Shown here: positions 8,330 through 17,291 of the stretch, in pieces | How the letters are laid out: every line of letters begins with the position of its first letter | Position numbering within the stretch: position 1 is the stretch's first letter | Assembly (NCBI RefSeq): GCF_003201875.1 | Contig: NZ_QJKD01000022.1 | Location: 20,980-84,979, forward strand | Source: Hungatella effluvii | GTDB lineage: Bacteria; Bacillota; Clostridia; Lachnospirales; Lachnospiraceae | DNA length: 64,000 nucleotides | Direction: 5' to 3' | Notes under the pieces: generated by a model | What the model was told of the DNA's origin: nothing | Seen by the model: the letters and a program-made list of their open reading frames with translations, nothing else | The model's database searches: none | Made by a program: the position numbers and the translations under genes

Positions 8330-9070
8330 CTACAGCTTCCCGATCTCCGAAGCTGATTTCTGGTTCATCTGATCCACGATCGTCAGAGCCCTGCTGCATG
8401 ACTGGAACGCACGCTGAACCTCCATGGCCCGCGTCATCTCGGAATTTAAATCCACGCCCGATTCTTCCAGCTTCCCCTGATAGACCTCCGGATACACCTG
8501 CGTCAAAACTACACCATTTTCGGCGCCGTATGTACCGTTGTCGTAAAATGCCAGGTTATCGTAATTATCCGGTACCATGATCTGGATCTGCTCCAGCTCA
8601 CCGTCCTCGTTATCGTAGATGATTCCATTTTCACCCACGCGGAAACCGCCCTCTTCCACCTGAATAGGACCGCCGTCTCCCATGACACGGCCGATTCCTT
8701 TTAGAACGAGATAACCGTCCTCATCCTGGGTAAAATGGCCGTTGCGTGTCAGATACTGCCGGTCTTCGCCCTGAATAACGAAGAGACCGTCGCCGCTGAT
8801 CGCCATGTCAAAATTCTTACCGGTATCCACCAGCGCGCCCTGTCTGTGGGTCGTCATCTCGCGCTCCGCCACGGATATGGTGGAACCGCCGCCGATTCCT
8901 GTAGTCTGTCCGTTCATCTGACGCACCAGCTGCTCGTCAAAGGTGGTCTTTACCAGACGTTTGCTCTGGTATCCGCTGGTCTTCACATTTGCAATATTGT
9001 TGGCCGAAATGTTAAGCGCCCTCTGGTTCATCAGCACGCCCGAGGCGGCTGTATAAAATCCTGAAAACAT
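8330..9070 (-). CDS. flhO: Flagellar rod/hook-family protein, FlgG/FlhO-like
   Basis: This 246-aa protein starts MFSGFYTAASGVLMNQRALN and contains NISANNIANVKTSGYQSKR, a central NFDMAISGDGLFVIQGED and YLTRNGHFTQDEDGYLV, and the C-terminal helix SGVDLNSEMTRAMEVQRAFQ. These are the shared motifs of rod and hook proteins. I place the start at 9070 (M of MFSGF) because family members begin a few residues before the first helix; the 25 upstream codons overlap the sigma factor gene. It comes 8 nt after the sigma gene, the position of flhO in Bacilli-like clusters. Confidence 0.85.
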   Translation of the reverse strand: MFSGFYTAASGVLMNQRALNISANNIANVKTSGYQSKRLVKTTFDEQLVRQMNGQTTGIGGGSTISVAEREMTTHRQGALVDTGKNFDMAISGDGLFVIQGEDRQYLTRNGHFTQDEDGYLVLKGIGRVMGDGGPIQVEEGGFRVGENGIIYDNEDGELEQIQIMVPDNYDNLAFYDNGTYGAENGVVLTQVYPEVYQGKLEESGVDLNSEMTRAMEVQRAFQSCSRALTIVDQMNQKSASEIGKL

Positions 9071-9078
9071 ATGGTTTC

Positions 9079-9855
9079 CTATCCTCTCACATATTCTTCC
9101 AGACTGTTCTTTAGTTTTTTCATTGCCTTCGTATGAATCTGGCACACCCGGGACTGGCCGATGCCCATGACCTCGGCAATCTCCGAATATTTCAGTTCCT
9201 CATAGTAGTACAGCGACACCACGAGCCGTTCTTTATCGCCCAGCGCCTCTACCGCCTCCGCCAGCGTTCTTTGAAGCTCTTTATAAAACAGGCTTTCCTC
9301 CGGCTTCGTATCGACGTCTGTCGCTTCCAGTTCCCCTTTTGCAATCACGCCTGTCATGTCCTGCAGCACCGCTTCAAAAGAAAGAATCGCTGCGTGGTTC
9401 ATGTACTTTAAGTGGTTCTCCACCTTTTCCACCGGAATATCCAGAAAACCCGCGACTTCATCCGCATCCGGTTCCCGCATTTTCTCATGGGACAGCATGG
9501 AATACGCCTCATCTACCTTTTTCTGGAAACTGCGGGCCCTGTGAGGCACCCAGTCCTGGCTCCTGATATAGTCGATCATGGCACCACGCACGCGGATAAA
9601 CGCGTACGTTTCAAACTGGGCTCCCTTCGACGCATCATACCGGTCAAGGCACTCCATCAGCGCCAGCACTCCCTGGTCGATCAAATCCTCCTCTTCCGTA
9701 AAGCTGCCCGCCATGCCGCGAAGCTGTGCCGCCGCGGAACGGACGATGGGGAGGAAGTGGACGATAAGCTTATTCCGCAGCTCCTGGCTTCCGTTTTTTA
9801 AGTAAACCGAAAGCACCGCCTTCCCCTCTTCTCTGCTCATCTGTTCCATCTGCAT
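9079..9855 (-). CDS. fliA: Flagellar sigma factor sigma-28
   Basis: It directs RNA polymerase to late flagellar promoters. The 258-aa protein has region 2 (EEEDLIDQGVLALMECLDRY, GAQFETYAFIRVRGAMIDYI), region 3 (DWVPHRARSFQKKVDEAY) and region 4 with the helix-turn-helix (KYSEIAEVMGIGQSRVCQIH). The RxQDWVPR-like motif is diagnostic for the FliA/SigD/WhiG group. A Shine-Dalgarno AGAGG lies inside the end of flhA, 6 nt upstream. In other Firmicutes several chemotaxis genes usually separate flhA and sigD; here they are adjacent. The flagellin promoter at 2004-2031 is its likely target. Confidence 0.95.
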   Translation of the reverse strand: MQMEQMSREEGKAVLSVYLKNGSQELRNKLIVHFLPIVRSAAAQLRGMAGSFTEEEDLIDQGVLALMECLDRYDASKGAQFETYAFIRVRGAMIDYIRSQDWVPHRARSFQKKVDEAYSMLSHEKMREPDADEVAGFLDIPVEKVENHLKYMNHAAILSFEAVLQDMTGVIAKGELEATDVDTKPEESLFYKELQRTLAEAVEALGDKERLVVSLYYYEELKYSEIAEVMGIGQSRVCQIHTKAMKKLKNSLEEYVRG

Positions 9856-9861
9856 AAACCG

Positions 9862-11916
9862 TTACCTCTGGCCCAGGGCGATATTCCCCAAAGCCTGTAT
9901 CTGTATGTTATTATCGATCTCACTGAACGACACCACTGTCACATTGGGGTAAAACTGGTCGATCAGTTTCTTAAAATAAATCCGCACAACCGGAGACGTA
10001 AGCACGATCGGCACATTGACAAGATCCTTGATTTTATTGATCTCTCCGGTGGCCGACGCCACGATATTCTGAATAGCCGATGGCTCCAGCGCCAGATAGG
10101 ACCCCGTATCCACCTTCTTTACGGATGACATGATCATATTCTCGATCTTGTCGTCCAGGCTTAAGACCTTCATCTGCCCCGCTTCGGAGAAACGATGGGA
10201 AATGGTCCTCTTCAGAGCCTGACGCACATATTCCGTCAGCATATCCGTATCCTTTATCTGGGTTCCATAGTCGCCCAGCGTCTCCACGATCGTCTCCATG
10301 TCGCGGATCGGTATTCCTTCGCGCAGCAGATTGGAAAGCACCTTCTGAAGCTCTCCCACCGTAATCACAGCGGGAATCGTGTCCTCGATAATGCTGGCGT
10401 TTGTTTTTTTCAGTGTTTCCAACAGATTGTTGACTTCCTGGCGGTTTAAGAGCTCATGTAAATGTTCCTTCACCACCTCGGATAAATGGGTGATAACCAC
10501 CGAAGTGGGATCAATCAGCGTATAGCCCGCCAGTTCCGCCTGGATCTTCTTATCTTCGCTGATCCATTTGGCCGGAATGTGGAATGCGGGGTCGATGGTA
10601 TCGATGCCCGGAATGTCATCCGCATCCCCTCCCGGCGGCAGCGCCAGATAGTGATCCATCAGGATATCCCCTCTGGCCACCTCCTCGCCCTTCAGCAGGA
10701 TGCTGTACTGGTTGGGATTAAGCTGCCCGCTGTCCTTAATTCGGACCGACGGGATTACGAAGCCCATATCCAGAGCCATCTGCTTACGGAACATGACAAC
10801 ACGGTCGATGAAGTTGCCGCCGTTGCTCTCATCCGCCAGTGGTATCAGGCTGTAGCCGAATTCCATCTCAATCTGTTCCACGGTCAAAAGACCGTATACA
10901 TTTTCAATATTTTTATAGAAGGAAGCTTCACTGGTAACTTCCGCTTCCACATATCCTTCCGCCGCCTCTGCAACGATGGTCTTCTGCCGTTTCAAAAGCA
11001 CGTATCCGCCTCCGATCATCATTGCTGATATCATGAGAATCTGGGGCACCGGGAATCCCGGAATCAGACACAGGCAGGCTGCCGCGCCGCCGGCCGTCAT
11101 AAGCACCTTGGGCTGCGCCAGAAACTGGCTCGTCAGGTCCTCGCTTAAGCTGTTCTCCGATGCGGAACGCGTCACCACCATACCAGTTGCCACAGAGATC
11201 AGAAGCGCCGGGATCTGGGATACCAGACCGTCTCCGATTGTTGACGTGGTGTAGATCTGCATGATCTCGGAGATACTCCCCTGGCCGTTCATCATACCGA
11301 CGACAATGCCGCCTACGAAATTGATCAGCGTGATGATGATGGATATGATCGCATCACCTTTTACGAATTTGGTAGCGCCATCCATGGAACCGAAGAAATC
11401 GGCTTCCCTCTGGATCTTCGAGCGCCGCTCCCTGGCCTGCTGTTCATCGATCAGACCGCTGTTTAGATCGGCGTCGATAGCCATCTGCTTGCCCGGCATG
11501 GCGTCCAGCGTGAATCTGGCCGCAACCTCGGCCACACGTTCCGAACCTTTGGTGATAACGATAAACTGTACCAGCACGATAATCAGGAATATGATGAAAC
11601 CGATGACTGCGTTCCCCCGGATTACGAACTGTCCGAAGGTTTTAACCACCTGCCCCGCGTAACCGTTGTCAAACAGGATCTTCCTCGTCGAGGAGATGTT
11701 GAGCCCCAGCCGGAACAGCGTTGTGATCAGCAAAAGGGACGGGAACACGGAGAACTCCAGCGTTTCCCGGATATACATCGTCATGACAAGGATCAGCAGC
11801 GACAACGTGATATTCAGTATAAATAAAAAATCCAGTATGGGCGTCGGCAGGGGGATCAGAATCAGGAAAATGATTCCGATGATTCCCGCTGTCACAAGGA
11901 TATTAAACCGTTTCAA
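9862..11916 (-). CDS. flhA: Flagellar type III export gate protein FlhA
   Basis: FlhA is the nonameric export gate and proton channel of the flagellar secretion system. The 684-aa length is normal. The N-terminal half has about eight membrane segments with the conserved FHIPEP loop region (TRFTLDAMPGKQMAIDADLN, GLIDEQQARERR), and the C-terminal cytoplasmic half binds chaperone-substrate complexes. It starts 2 nt after fliY. In most Firmicutes fliP, fliQ, fliR and flhB lie just upstream; they are missing here. No truncation or frameshift is visible in flhA itself. Confidence 0.97.
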   Translation of the reverse strand: MKRFNILVTAGIIGIIFLILIPLPTPILDFLFILNITLSLLILVMTMYIRETLEFSVFPSLLLITTLFRLGLNISSTRKILFDNGYAGQVVKTFGQFVIRGNAVIGFIIFLIIVLVQFIVITKGSERVAEVAARFTLDAMPGKQMAIDADLNSGLIDEQQARERRSKIQREADFFGSMDGATKFVKGDAIISIIITLINFVGGIVVGMMNGQGSISEIMQIYTTSTIGDGLVSQIPALLISVATGMVVTRSASENSLSEDLTSQFLAQPKVLMTAGGAAACLCLIPGFPVPQILMISAMMIGGGYVLLKRQKTIVAEAAEGYVEAEVTSEASFYKNIENVYGLLTVEQIEMEFGYSLIPLADESNGGNFIDRVVMFRKQMALDMGFVIPSVRIKDSGQLNPNQYSILLKGEEVARGDILMDHYLALPPGGDADDIPGIDTIDPAFHIPAKWISEDKKIQAELAGYTLIDPTSVVITHLSEVVKEHLHELLNRQEVNNLLETLKKTNASIIEDTIPAVITVGELQKVLSNLLREGIPIRDMETIVETLGDYGTQIKDTDMLTEYVRQALKRTISHRFSEAGQMKVLSLDDKIENMIMSSVKKVDTGSYLALEPSAIQNIVASATGEINKIKDLVNVPIVLTSPVVRIYFKKLIDQFYPNVTVVSFSEIDNNIQIQALGNIALGQR

Positions 11917-11918
11917 AT

Positions 11919-12989
11919 TTATTCACCATTTCCAATAATACTTCTTGTATTTACGATTTCACTGATACGGACCCCGAAATTATCGTCAATCACGACGACC
12001 TCCCCGCGGGCGATCAGCTGTCCATTTACGATGATATCCACTGGTGCATCCGCCTGCTTGTCAAGCTCCACCACCGTGCCGTTGTTAAAGTTCAGCACGT
12101 CCTTCAGTCTTCTTCTGGTCTTTCCGATCTCAACGGAGACGTTTAAGGGGACATCCATGATGAGGCCCAGATTGCCGTTTATCGACGGAGAAGCCTGGAA
12201 TACGGTCCGCCCGCCGTCCACCGCAGCGGAATTCACCGTGCGGCTCTCAGCCGCGGACTGTAAGTGCTCTCTCCCGGCCGGCGCCGGAACACCGCCCGGC
12301 TGCACCGGTTTCACGAGAAGACTTTCCTCCATGGCTTTCGCCTCGGCCTCCGCCTTCTTGTCCGCTTCCCTCCTGGCCTCTATCTCCTGATACATACAGT
12401 CTGCCGCCGTGGTGGATATGCATTCCATAAACTCAGATTCCACCATGTCCTTGATCTTCACACGGTAATGAATCACGATCGTCTTTGATTCGGGAGCTTC
12501 ACCAATGGCTGGGGACAGATTCTGCCTGCCGTCCGATAAGATCAGCTGGCAGTCCGATGACTCCATGGTATTGCCCAGGTATTCAGCCATGACCTCCACG
12601 GATGCGTGGACCATCTGGTTCATCAGCTCCGTGGCCGCGCTCATGGCGACCTCATCGAACTCAAAATCCGGGTCGGGCAGATCATCGATTCCCATCAGCT
12701 CATTTAGGAACGCCTGCATATCCCGCTGGCGCAGGATAATGACCATATTGCCGGCAACTCCGGAGGTCAGACAGCTCTTCACGAAAATGGCCGGTTCCAG
12801 AATCCCGTATTCCACTTCCTTCACCGTTATCTCCGTAATCTCCGGGCCGCTGATCTCTATATCCGCCTTCAGAATCGATGACAGGGACTCCCCCGCCGCC
12901 TTCGCGTGCAGATTAATCAGTTCATCAAACACCTGCCGGTCCGTCATATTTATGATCCCCTGGTTTTCTACTTCCTTCGCCATCGCCAT
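11919..12989 (-). CDS. fliY: Flagellar motor switch phosphatase FliY (CheC-like plus FliN domain)
   Basis: FliY is a C-ring protein that dephosphorylates CheY-P. The 356-aa protein has a CheC-like N-terminal part (about 18-205) with one E-x2-N signature (ELMN, after EVAMSAAT), an Ala/Glu-rich linker (about 205-275) and a C-terminal FliN/SpoA domain (about 278-350; VPLNVSVEIGKTRRRLKDVL). The second phosphatase motif is not obvious and the distal Pro of the CheC signature is not seen, so activity may be reduced. Two in-frame ATGs (12989 and 12983) share one AGGAG; the second has the better spacing. It directly follows motA, where motB, fliL and fliM normally intervene. Confidence 0.9.
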   Translation of the reverse strand: MAMAKEVENQGIINMTDRQVFDELINLHAKAAGESLSSILKADIEISGPEITEITVKEVEYGILEPAIFVKSCLTSGVAGNMVIILRQRDMQAFLNELMGIDDLPDPDFEFDEVAMSAATELMNQMVHASVEVMAEYLGNTMESSDCQLILSDGRQNLSPAIGEAPESKTIVIHYRVKIKDMVESEFMECISTTAADCMYQEIEARREADKKAEAEAKAMEESLLVKPVQPGGVPAPAGREHLQSAAESRTVNSAAVDGGRTVFQASPSINGNLGLIMDVPLNVSVEIGKTRRRLKDVLNFNNGTVVELDKQADAPVDIIVNGQLIARGEVVVIDDNFGVRISEIVNTRSIIGNGE

Positions 12990-12998
12990 AAGCTCCTT

Positions 12999-13856
12999 TT
13001 ATTCCTCATTCTTTCTGTTCTTCCGTCTGCTCTTTTTCTTCTGCTTTCCCTCTTCCTTCACAGGATTCTTATCCTCGTCCGTCTTCTTGCGGCTGGCCGG
13101 AAGCAGTTTATAAAGTTTTTCTTCTATGAATTTTGGGTTTTCCCCATCCTGGATTGCCAGAACGCCTTCCAGGACCAGTTGTTTACATAAAAACTCCTCA
13201 TCGTGTCTCGCCTTCAGTTTGCTCGCCACCGGCAGACACACAATGTTGGCCAGAAGAGAGCCATACAGGGTGGTGATCAGGGCCGTCGCCATGCCCTTTG
13301 CCAGGGCGTTGACGTCCTGCATGTTGCCCAGCATCAGGATTAAGCCGACCAGCGTACCGATCATACCAAACGCCGGCGCAAAGCTGGCCGCTTTCTCATA
13401 GAATCCCCGGTCCAGCGCATGACGCTCATCTAACTGATCCAGCTCCGTCTCCATAACCTGGCGGACCTTTTCCGAATCTACGGAGTCCACCACCAGTAAG
13501 AGGCTGTTGTGCATAAATGGCTCGTCAATCTCATTTAATTTGTCCTCCAGGGAGAGGAGTCCCTTCATTCGGGCCTCTGTCGCCAGCTCCACGATCTGTT
13601 CAATGGACTGCTCCGGATCGAACTTATACGGTTTTATAATGATCTTTAAATGTTTCCCTATCTTTTTAAATGCCCCGGAGGGGAAGGACAGCATCATAAC
13701 TCCGATGGTGCCTCCTAAGGTAATGGCCATACTTGGAATATCGATAAACGCCCTTAAATTGTGTAAGACCAGTTTCATGGCCTCCTGATCAAAGGTCATA
13801 CCGAACAGTACCAGCGCTACCGCCAAAATAAAACCCAGAATTGACATGATATCCAT
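12999..13856 (-). CDS. motA: Flagellar motor stator protein MotA
   Basis: MotA forms the ion channel of the stator together with MotB and pushes on FliG. The 285-aa protein has four membrane segments, the conserved SMAITLGGTIGVMMLSFP and the pore segment with the two functional prolines (FAPAFGMIGTLVGLILMLG). The cytoplasmic loop has charged residues for FliG contact. A long Lys/Arg-rich tail after residue 255 is unusual and of unknown role. No motB follows; the next gene is fliY 9 nt away, so the stator partner must be encoded elsewhere or is absent. Confidence 0.93.
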   Translation of the reverse strand: MDIMSILGFILAVALVLFGMTFDQEAMKLVLHNLRAFIDIPSMAITLGGTIGVMMLSFPSGAFKKIGKHLKIIIKPYKFDPEQSIEQIVELATEARMKGLLSLEDKLNEIDEPFMHNSLLLVVDSVDSEKVRQVMETELDQLDERHALDRGFYEKAASFAPAFGMIGTLVGLILMLGNMQDVNALAKGMATALITTLYGSLLANIVCLPVASKLKARHDEEFLCKQLVLEGVLAIQDGENPKFIEEKLYKLLPASRKKTDEDKNPVKEEGKQKKKSRRKNRKNEE

Positions 13857-13904
13857 ATCTGCTACATCCTTTTCTAAACTTTTCTTGTTGTATTTCCGCC
13901 GCGG

Positions 13905-14120
13905 CTATCCTTTTATCTGTTCAATCAGATCGCTGAACGTCTTTCTCCGGAATGCCGCTACCCGTTCGACTACCTCTTCCTTTGATTCCCGCACAATCAA
14001 GTGTTTGCCGTTGGTCAGAAGAATCGTGGTATCGGGATTTTCCATAATCATCTCGATTAAATCACAGTTGAGGATGAACTCCTCGCCATTTAACTTACTT
14101 AAGGGAATCACCGATACCAC
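13905..14120 (-). CDS. flbD: Flagellar FlbD-family small protein
   Basis: This 71-aa protein starts MVSVIPLSKLNGEEFILNCD and contains IEMIMENPDTTILLTNGKHL and VRESKEEVVERVAAFRR, the full pattern of the Firmicutes FlbD/YlzI family that lies between flgE and motA in flagellar operons. Its exact role is not established; it is unrelated to the Caulobacter regulator FlbD. It is 6 nt after flgE and 48 nt before motA. Confidence 0.9.
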   Translation of the reverse strand: MVSVIPLSKLNGEEFILNCDLIEMIMENPDTTILLTNGKHLIVRESKEEVVERVAAFRRKTFSDLIEQIKG

Positions 14121-14126
14121 CTCCTG

Positions 14127-16121
14127 TTATCGTTTCAGATTTACAAGTTCCTCCAGAATCGAGTCCGACACCGTAATGATACGCGAGTTGGCCTGGAAAC
14201 CTCTCTGTGTTACGATCATATCGGAAAACTCTGTGGATATATCCACGTTGGACATCTCCAGTGAAGACGTCTTTAACGCTCCTGTTCCGTCCTCACCAGC
14301 CTGGCAGGCCTTGGCCTCGCCGGAGTTGGAGGTTGCCCGGAAATAGGAGTTGCCGTTCTCTTCCAGGCCGTACGGATTTTCAAAGGTAACGAGATCGATA
14401 CGTCCAATCTGAATTTTTCCCTTGTCCGGATGGGTCGCTTCGATGATACCGTTTCCAAGAATGGCAATCGATGCGCCGGAGAGTGAGATTGCGCCGCCTT
14501 CCGTACCGTTTTCCAGCGTAAAGGTACCGCTTCCGAGGCCTACATCGTTGGACTGTGTAGCGGCCGTGATGGTACCCGCGTTATCCTTGGGTATGAAAGA
14601 AGCGTATGTTTTATCCGCCTCATCTGCGTTTAAAAATGCGTTATTAATATCTGAATAGCCCTTATGGTCGATGGTCAGGGTACCGCCGCCGTCTTCCGTA
14701 AGCACCAGATCTCCTGCAGCGTCGCCTTCGCTGATATCACCGGAATACGTCTTGCCGCCGCTTACTGCGGTCACATGCCATTTTGCCTTGTTGCCTGCGC
14801 TGGCAGGAATCTTTACCGCGCTGTATTCTATGTTGTCGCCAGGGTTGATTCCCGAAGTACCATAGTCCTTGAGACTCATGCTCTTATTGAAGAATCCGGT
14901 TCCCGCTGCCGCAGGCATCGTCACATTGTGAAAGGACTGAGCCGTGTTTCCTGAACCACCGTTAAAAGAAGATGTAATTGCGGTGTAACCCGGATGGCTC
15001 ATCTCGATGTACTGTCCCGTACCGGATTCCTTCAGCCACATCTTGCCTGCGGTTGTGGTGTTCTCATTTATTTCACCGACAAACTCCCGTCCGCCGACCG
15101 TCGCTGTTACCACCCAGGCCATCTTACCGCCTGTGCCCGGCTTCAATTCTGATTTGAAGTCCACCGGTCCCGCCGCGTCAAAGGCCGGGCTCGTGCTCAT
15201 CCCGGAAAACTTCAGTCCGCCGAAGATACCGTCAGCCGCATCTGTGGAGGTGGCAAATTCGAAGGTTCCTTCGTTGATTCCAAAATGGTCGCCCAGCAGC
15301 TCCGCGCCGGTCAGCGGCTTCTGGAATACATTCTCCGCCGGTGTCGCGGTGATGGTAAAGTTTCCGCCCGGATGGGCCTTTCCGCCGCAGCCACGGGTGA
15401 TGGCGCTGTTCATCTTGCTGTTAAAGTCTGAAAGACTTGTAAATATGGCATTTTTATTCACATGCACGGTAATGCTGGAATCGTTGATATCGGAAGAATT
15501 CACGACGATATCGGAACCGGAAGGCAGATTATCCTCCGCCTTGAAGGTAATGGATACGTTGGCGTCCGTCGTCGCCTTTTCCGAAGTGATCGTAAACTGA
15601 GTTCCGTTGATATTCAGCGTCTTGGATGCCAGCCCGCTGGATTTGGTCGGAATGTTCAAATGGATCTTGTCGGAGGATGGCGCCTTTCCGAGCGGATCAC
15701 CGGACACGCCGAGAACCGTGTAGCCGTTGGAGTCCACCAGGTTGCCGCTGTTGGAATCCAGCATTAAGTTTCCCGCTCTCGTGTAAAAGATATTTCCGTC
15801 CGCATCCATAACCTGGAAGAAGCCCTCGCCTGTGATCGCCACGTCCATAGGTCTGCCGGTGGACTGCAGCGCCGAACGGCTCATATCCAGATCGATGCCG
15901 CCTAACTGGGAACCATATCCAACCTGGCTGGCATTGGTTCCGCCTTTATTGTTGTCGCCGCCTGCGGCGCTCTGTAATGTCTGATAAAATACATCCTGGA
16001 AACGCGCACGGCTGGATTTAAATCCGTACGTGTTCACGTTGGCAATATTATTGCCGATAACATCCAGCTTCGTCTGGTGTGCTTTCATACCTGACACTGC
16101 GGAATATAATGATCTTAACAT
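14127..16121 (-). CDS. flgE: Flagellar hook protein FlgE, long form with duplicated insert
   Basis: FlgE forms the hook, the universal joint between rod and filament. Conserved ends are intact: MLRSLYSAVSGMKAHQTKLD and NNIANVNTYGFKSSRARFQD at the start, EMSNVDISTEFSDMIVTQRG and FQANSRIITVSDSILEELVN at the end. At 664 aa it is much longer than the roughly 400 aa of Salmonella FlgE. Extra length comes from the central surface domains, which hold two related blocks at about 331-388 and 443-498 (GGKMAWVVTATVGGREFVGE versus GNKAKWHVTAVSGGKTYSGD), each ending with a GY-(T/S)-I-(N/T) motif. This suggests an internal duplication. Confidence 0.93.
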   Translation of the reverse strand: MLRSLYSAVSGMKAHQTKLDVIGNNIANVNTYGFKSSRARFQDVFYQTLQSAAGGDNNKGGTNASQVGYGSQLGGIDLDMSRSALQSTGRPMDVAITGEGFFQVMDADGNIFYTRAGNLMLDSNSGNLVDSNGYTVLGVSGDPLGKAPSSDKIHLNIPTKSSGLASKTLNINGTQFTITSEKATTDANVSITFKAEDNLPSGSDIVVNSSDINDSSITVHVNKNAIFTSLSDFNSKMNSAITRGCGGKAHPGGNFTITATPAENVFQKPLTGAELLGDHFGINEGTFEFATSTDAADGIFGGLKFSGMSTSPAFDAAGPVDFKSELKPGTGGKMAWVVTATVGGREFVGEINENTTTAGKMWLKESGTGQYIEMSHPGYTAITSSFNGGSGNTAQSFHNVTMPAAAGTGFFNKSMSLKDYGTSGINPGDNIEYSAVKIPASAGNKAKWHVTAVSGGKTYSGDISEGDAAGDLVLTEDGGGTLTIDHKGYSDINNAFLNADEADKTYASFIPKDNAGTITAATQSNDVGLGSGTFTLENGTEGGAISLSGASIAILGNGIIEATHPDKGKIQIGRIDLVTFENPYGLEENGNSYFRATSNSGEAKACQAGEDGTGALKTSSLEMSNVDISTEFSDMIVTQRGFQANSRIITVSDSILEELVNLKR

Positions 16122-16193
16122 AGTTTATATCTCCTTTTCTAACCGCCTTACCCGTCCGTCAATCGGGGTAAGAATAGCCTCCAAAAGGACCGG

Positions 16194-16592
16194 CTATACC
16201 ATAACGGTTCCGTCAATGTTTGTGAAGACAGTGCCTTTTAAGCTCTCCTCGTTCACAACTGTCACTACTCTGTTATTCTTTACATTTACAACAAATGCCG
16301 TGGAATCCATCAGGATTAACGGAGCCTTAAGCCCCTTTTCTCCGGCCAGTTTCACGCCCTCATTCAATCGTTCCAGCTTATCAGAAGACACATCCACGCT
16401 CCGCTCCATCACCCGCTCTACCGCGTGCCTGGAGAACGTCACCTGGCTTTCTTCCTTTAATTTCTGTTCCAGCAGTTCCTTGAATGCGCTGCTTTCTTCC
16501 GTGCCCTCCGCCGGCTTGTTTCTCGCGGCTTCCCACGGTTTTCCTGTACATATGGGGGTATGAAGCATTTTGTTGTATATCATGGAATCCAT
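16194..16592 (-). CDS. Small flagellar operon protein between flgD and flgE
   Basis: This 132-aa protein matches the conserved Firmicutes flagellar operon protein that sits between flgD and flgE (the TIGR02530 group, as I recall it). Visible features are a Pro/Glu-rich start and FKELLEQKLKEESQVTFSRH followed by DVSSDKLERLNEGVKLAGEK, and a strand-rich end with ALILMDSTAFVVNVKNNRVV-like sequence (SLKGTVFTNIDGTVMV). A perfect AAGGAGG precedes the ATG. The role is not well established; location suggests hook assembly. Confidence 0.8.
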   Translation of the reverse strand: MDSMIYNKMLHTPICTGKPWEAARNKPAEGTEESSAFKELLEQKLKEESQVTFSRHAVERVMERSVDVSSDKLERLNEGVKLAGEKGLKAPLILMDSTAFVVNVKNNRVVTVVNEESLKGTVFTNIDGTVMV

Positions 16593-16619
16593 TCTCTTAC
16601 CTCCTTACCTCACATTCTC

Positions 16620-17237
16620 TCATACCTTCGGATCTTTATCTCCCGGATCGCTTCCGTCCTTGTCCCCGTCGCTGCCTGCATCCGGGTCCTTGCCGTCATC
16701 CTTCTTTGCTTCCTCTGTCCTGATCTCCATAATCTCATCCATGCTGTAGGATTCTCCCTCCACATAGATCACGAATTTCCCGTCCAGAAGAGAAACCTTG
16801 TTTACGATGCCCTCCGTCTTCTTTAAGTCCCCGGCGACCGTAAATTTTGCTGCCGTAACCGTCTTGCCGACAAGTGAGGTCACATAGGTGCTCTTGGCGT
16901 TATATGCCATCTCCTCCATCTGCTGCATGGTCGATATCTGGGCCAGCTGCGTTACATACTGGGTATCGTCCACCGGATTCATAAAATCCTGGTTTTTCAG
17001 CTGGGCTACCATCAGAGTCAGGAAATCGTCCATACTGACGGCCTTGTCGGATGCGTCTCCAAACACCGCGTCTATGACATCATTGCTCCCAGAAGTGCCA
17101 TCGGTGCCTTCCGTACCTTTATCGCTGTCGTTCGATGCCTTTGCCGGTGTGTTGTCTCCCAGTGCTCCTGGCCCGCTGCTGCCGGAAGATGCAGTCCTTA
17201 AGTACGGATTCGTATAGTCTGGTATCTGTACTGACAT
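16620..17237 (-). CDS. flgD: Flagellar hook cap/scaffold protein FlgD
   Basis: FlgD caps the growing hook so FlgE can polymerise. The 205-aa protein has the conserved N-terminal hook-cap motif (MDDFLTLMVAQLKNQDFMNP, then VDDTQYVTQLAQISTMQQM) and a beta domain with VGKTVTAAKFTVAGDLKKTE. The last 40 residues are a Lys/Asp/Gly-rich low-complexity tail not typical of the family. It follows fliK by 54 nt. Confidence 0.93.
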   Translation of the reverse strand: MSVQIPDYTNPYLRTASSGSSGPGALGDNTPAKASNDSDKGTEGTDGTSGSNDVIDAVFGDASDKAVSMDDFLTLMVAQLKNQDFMNPVDDTQYVTQLAQISTMQQMEEMAYNAKSTYVTSLVGKTVTAAKFTVAGDLKKTEGIVNKVSLLDGKFVIYVEGESYSMDEIMEIRTEEAKKDDGKDPDAGSDGDKDGSDPGDKDPKV

Positions 17238-17291
17238 GTCTCTCCTTTTCTTTTCATCCCTGTCCTTATCATCCCTGTCCTCATGGGGTAT

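Noticed and set aside
9339..9805. Several overlapping plus-strand frames opposite fliA
   Set aside because: All are shadows of a well-supported sigma factor gene and lack ribosome sites.
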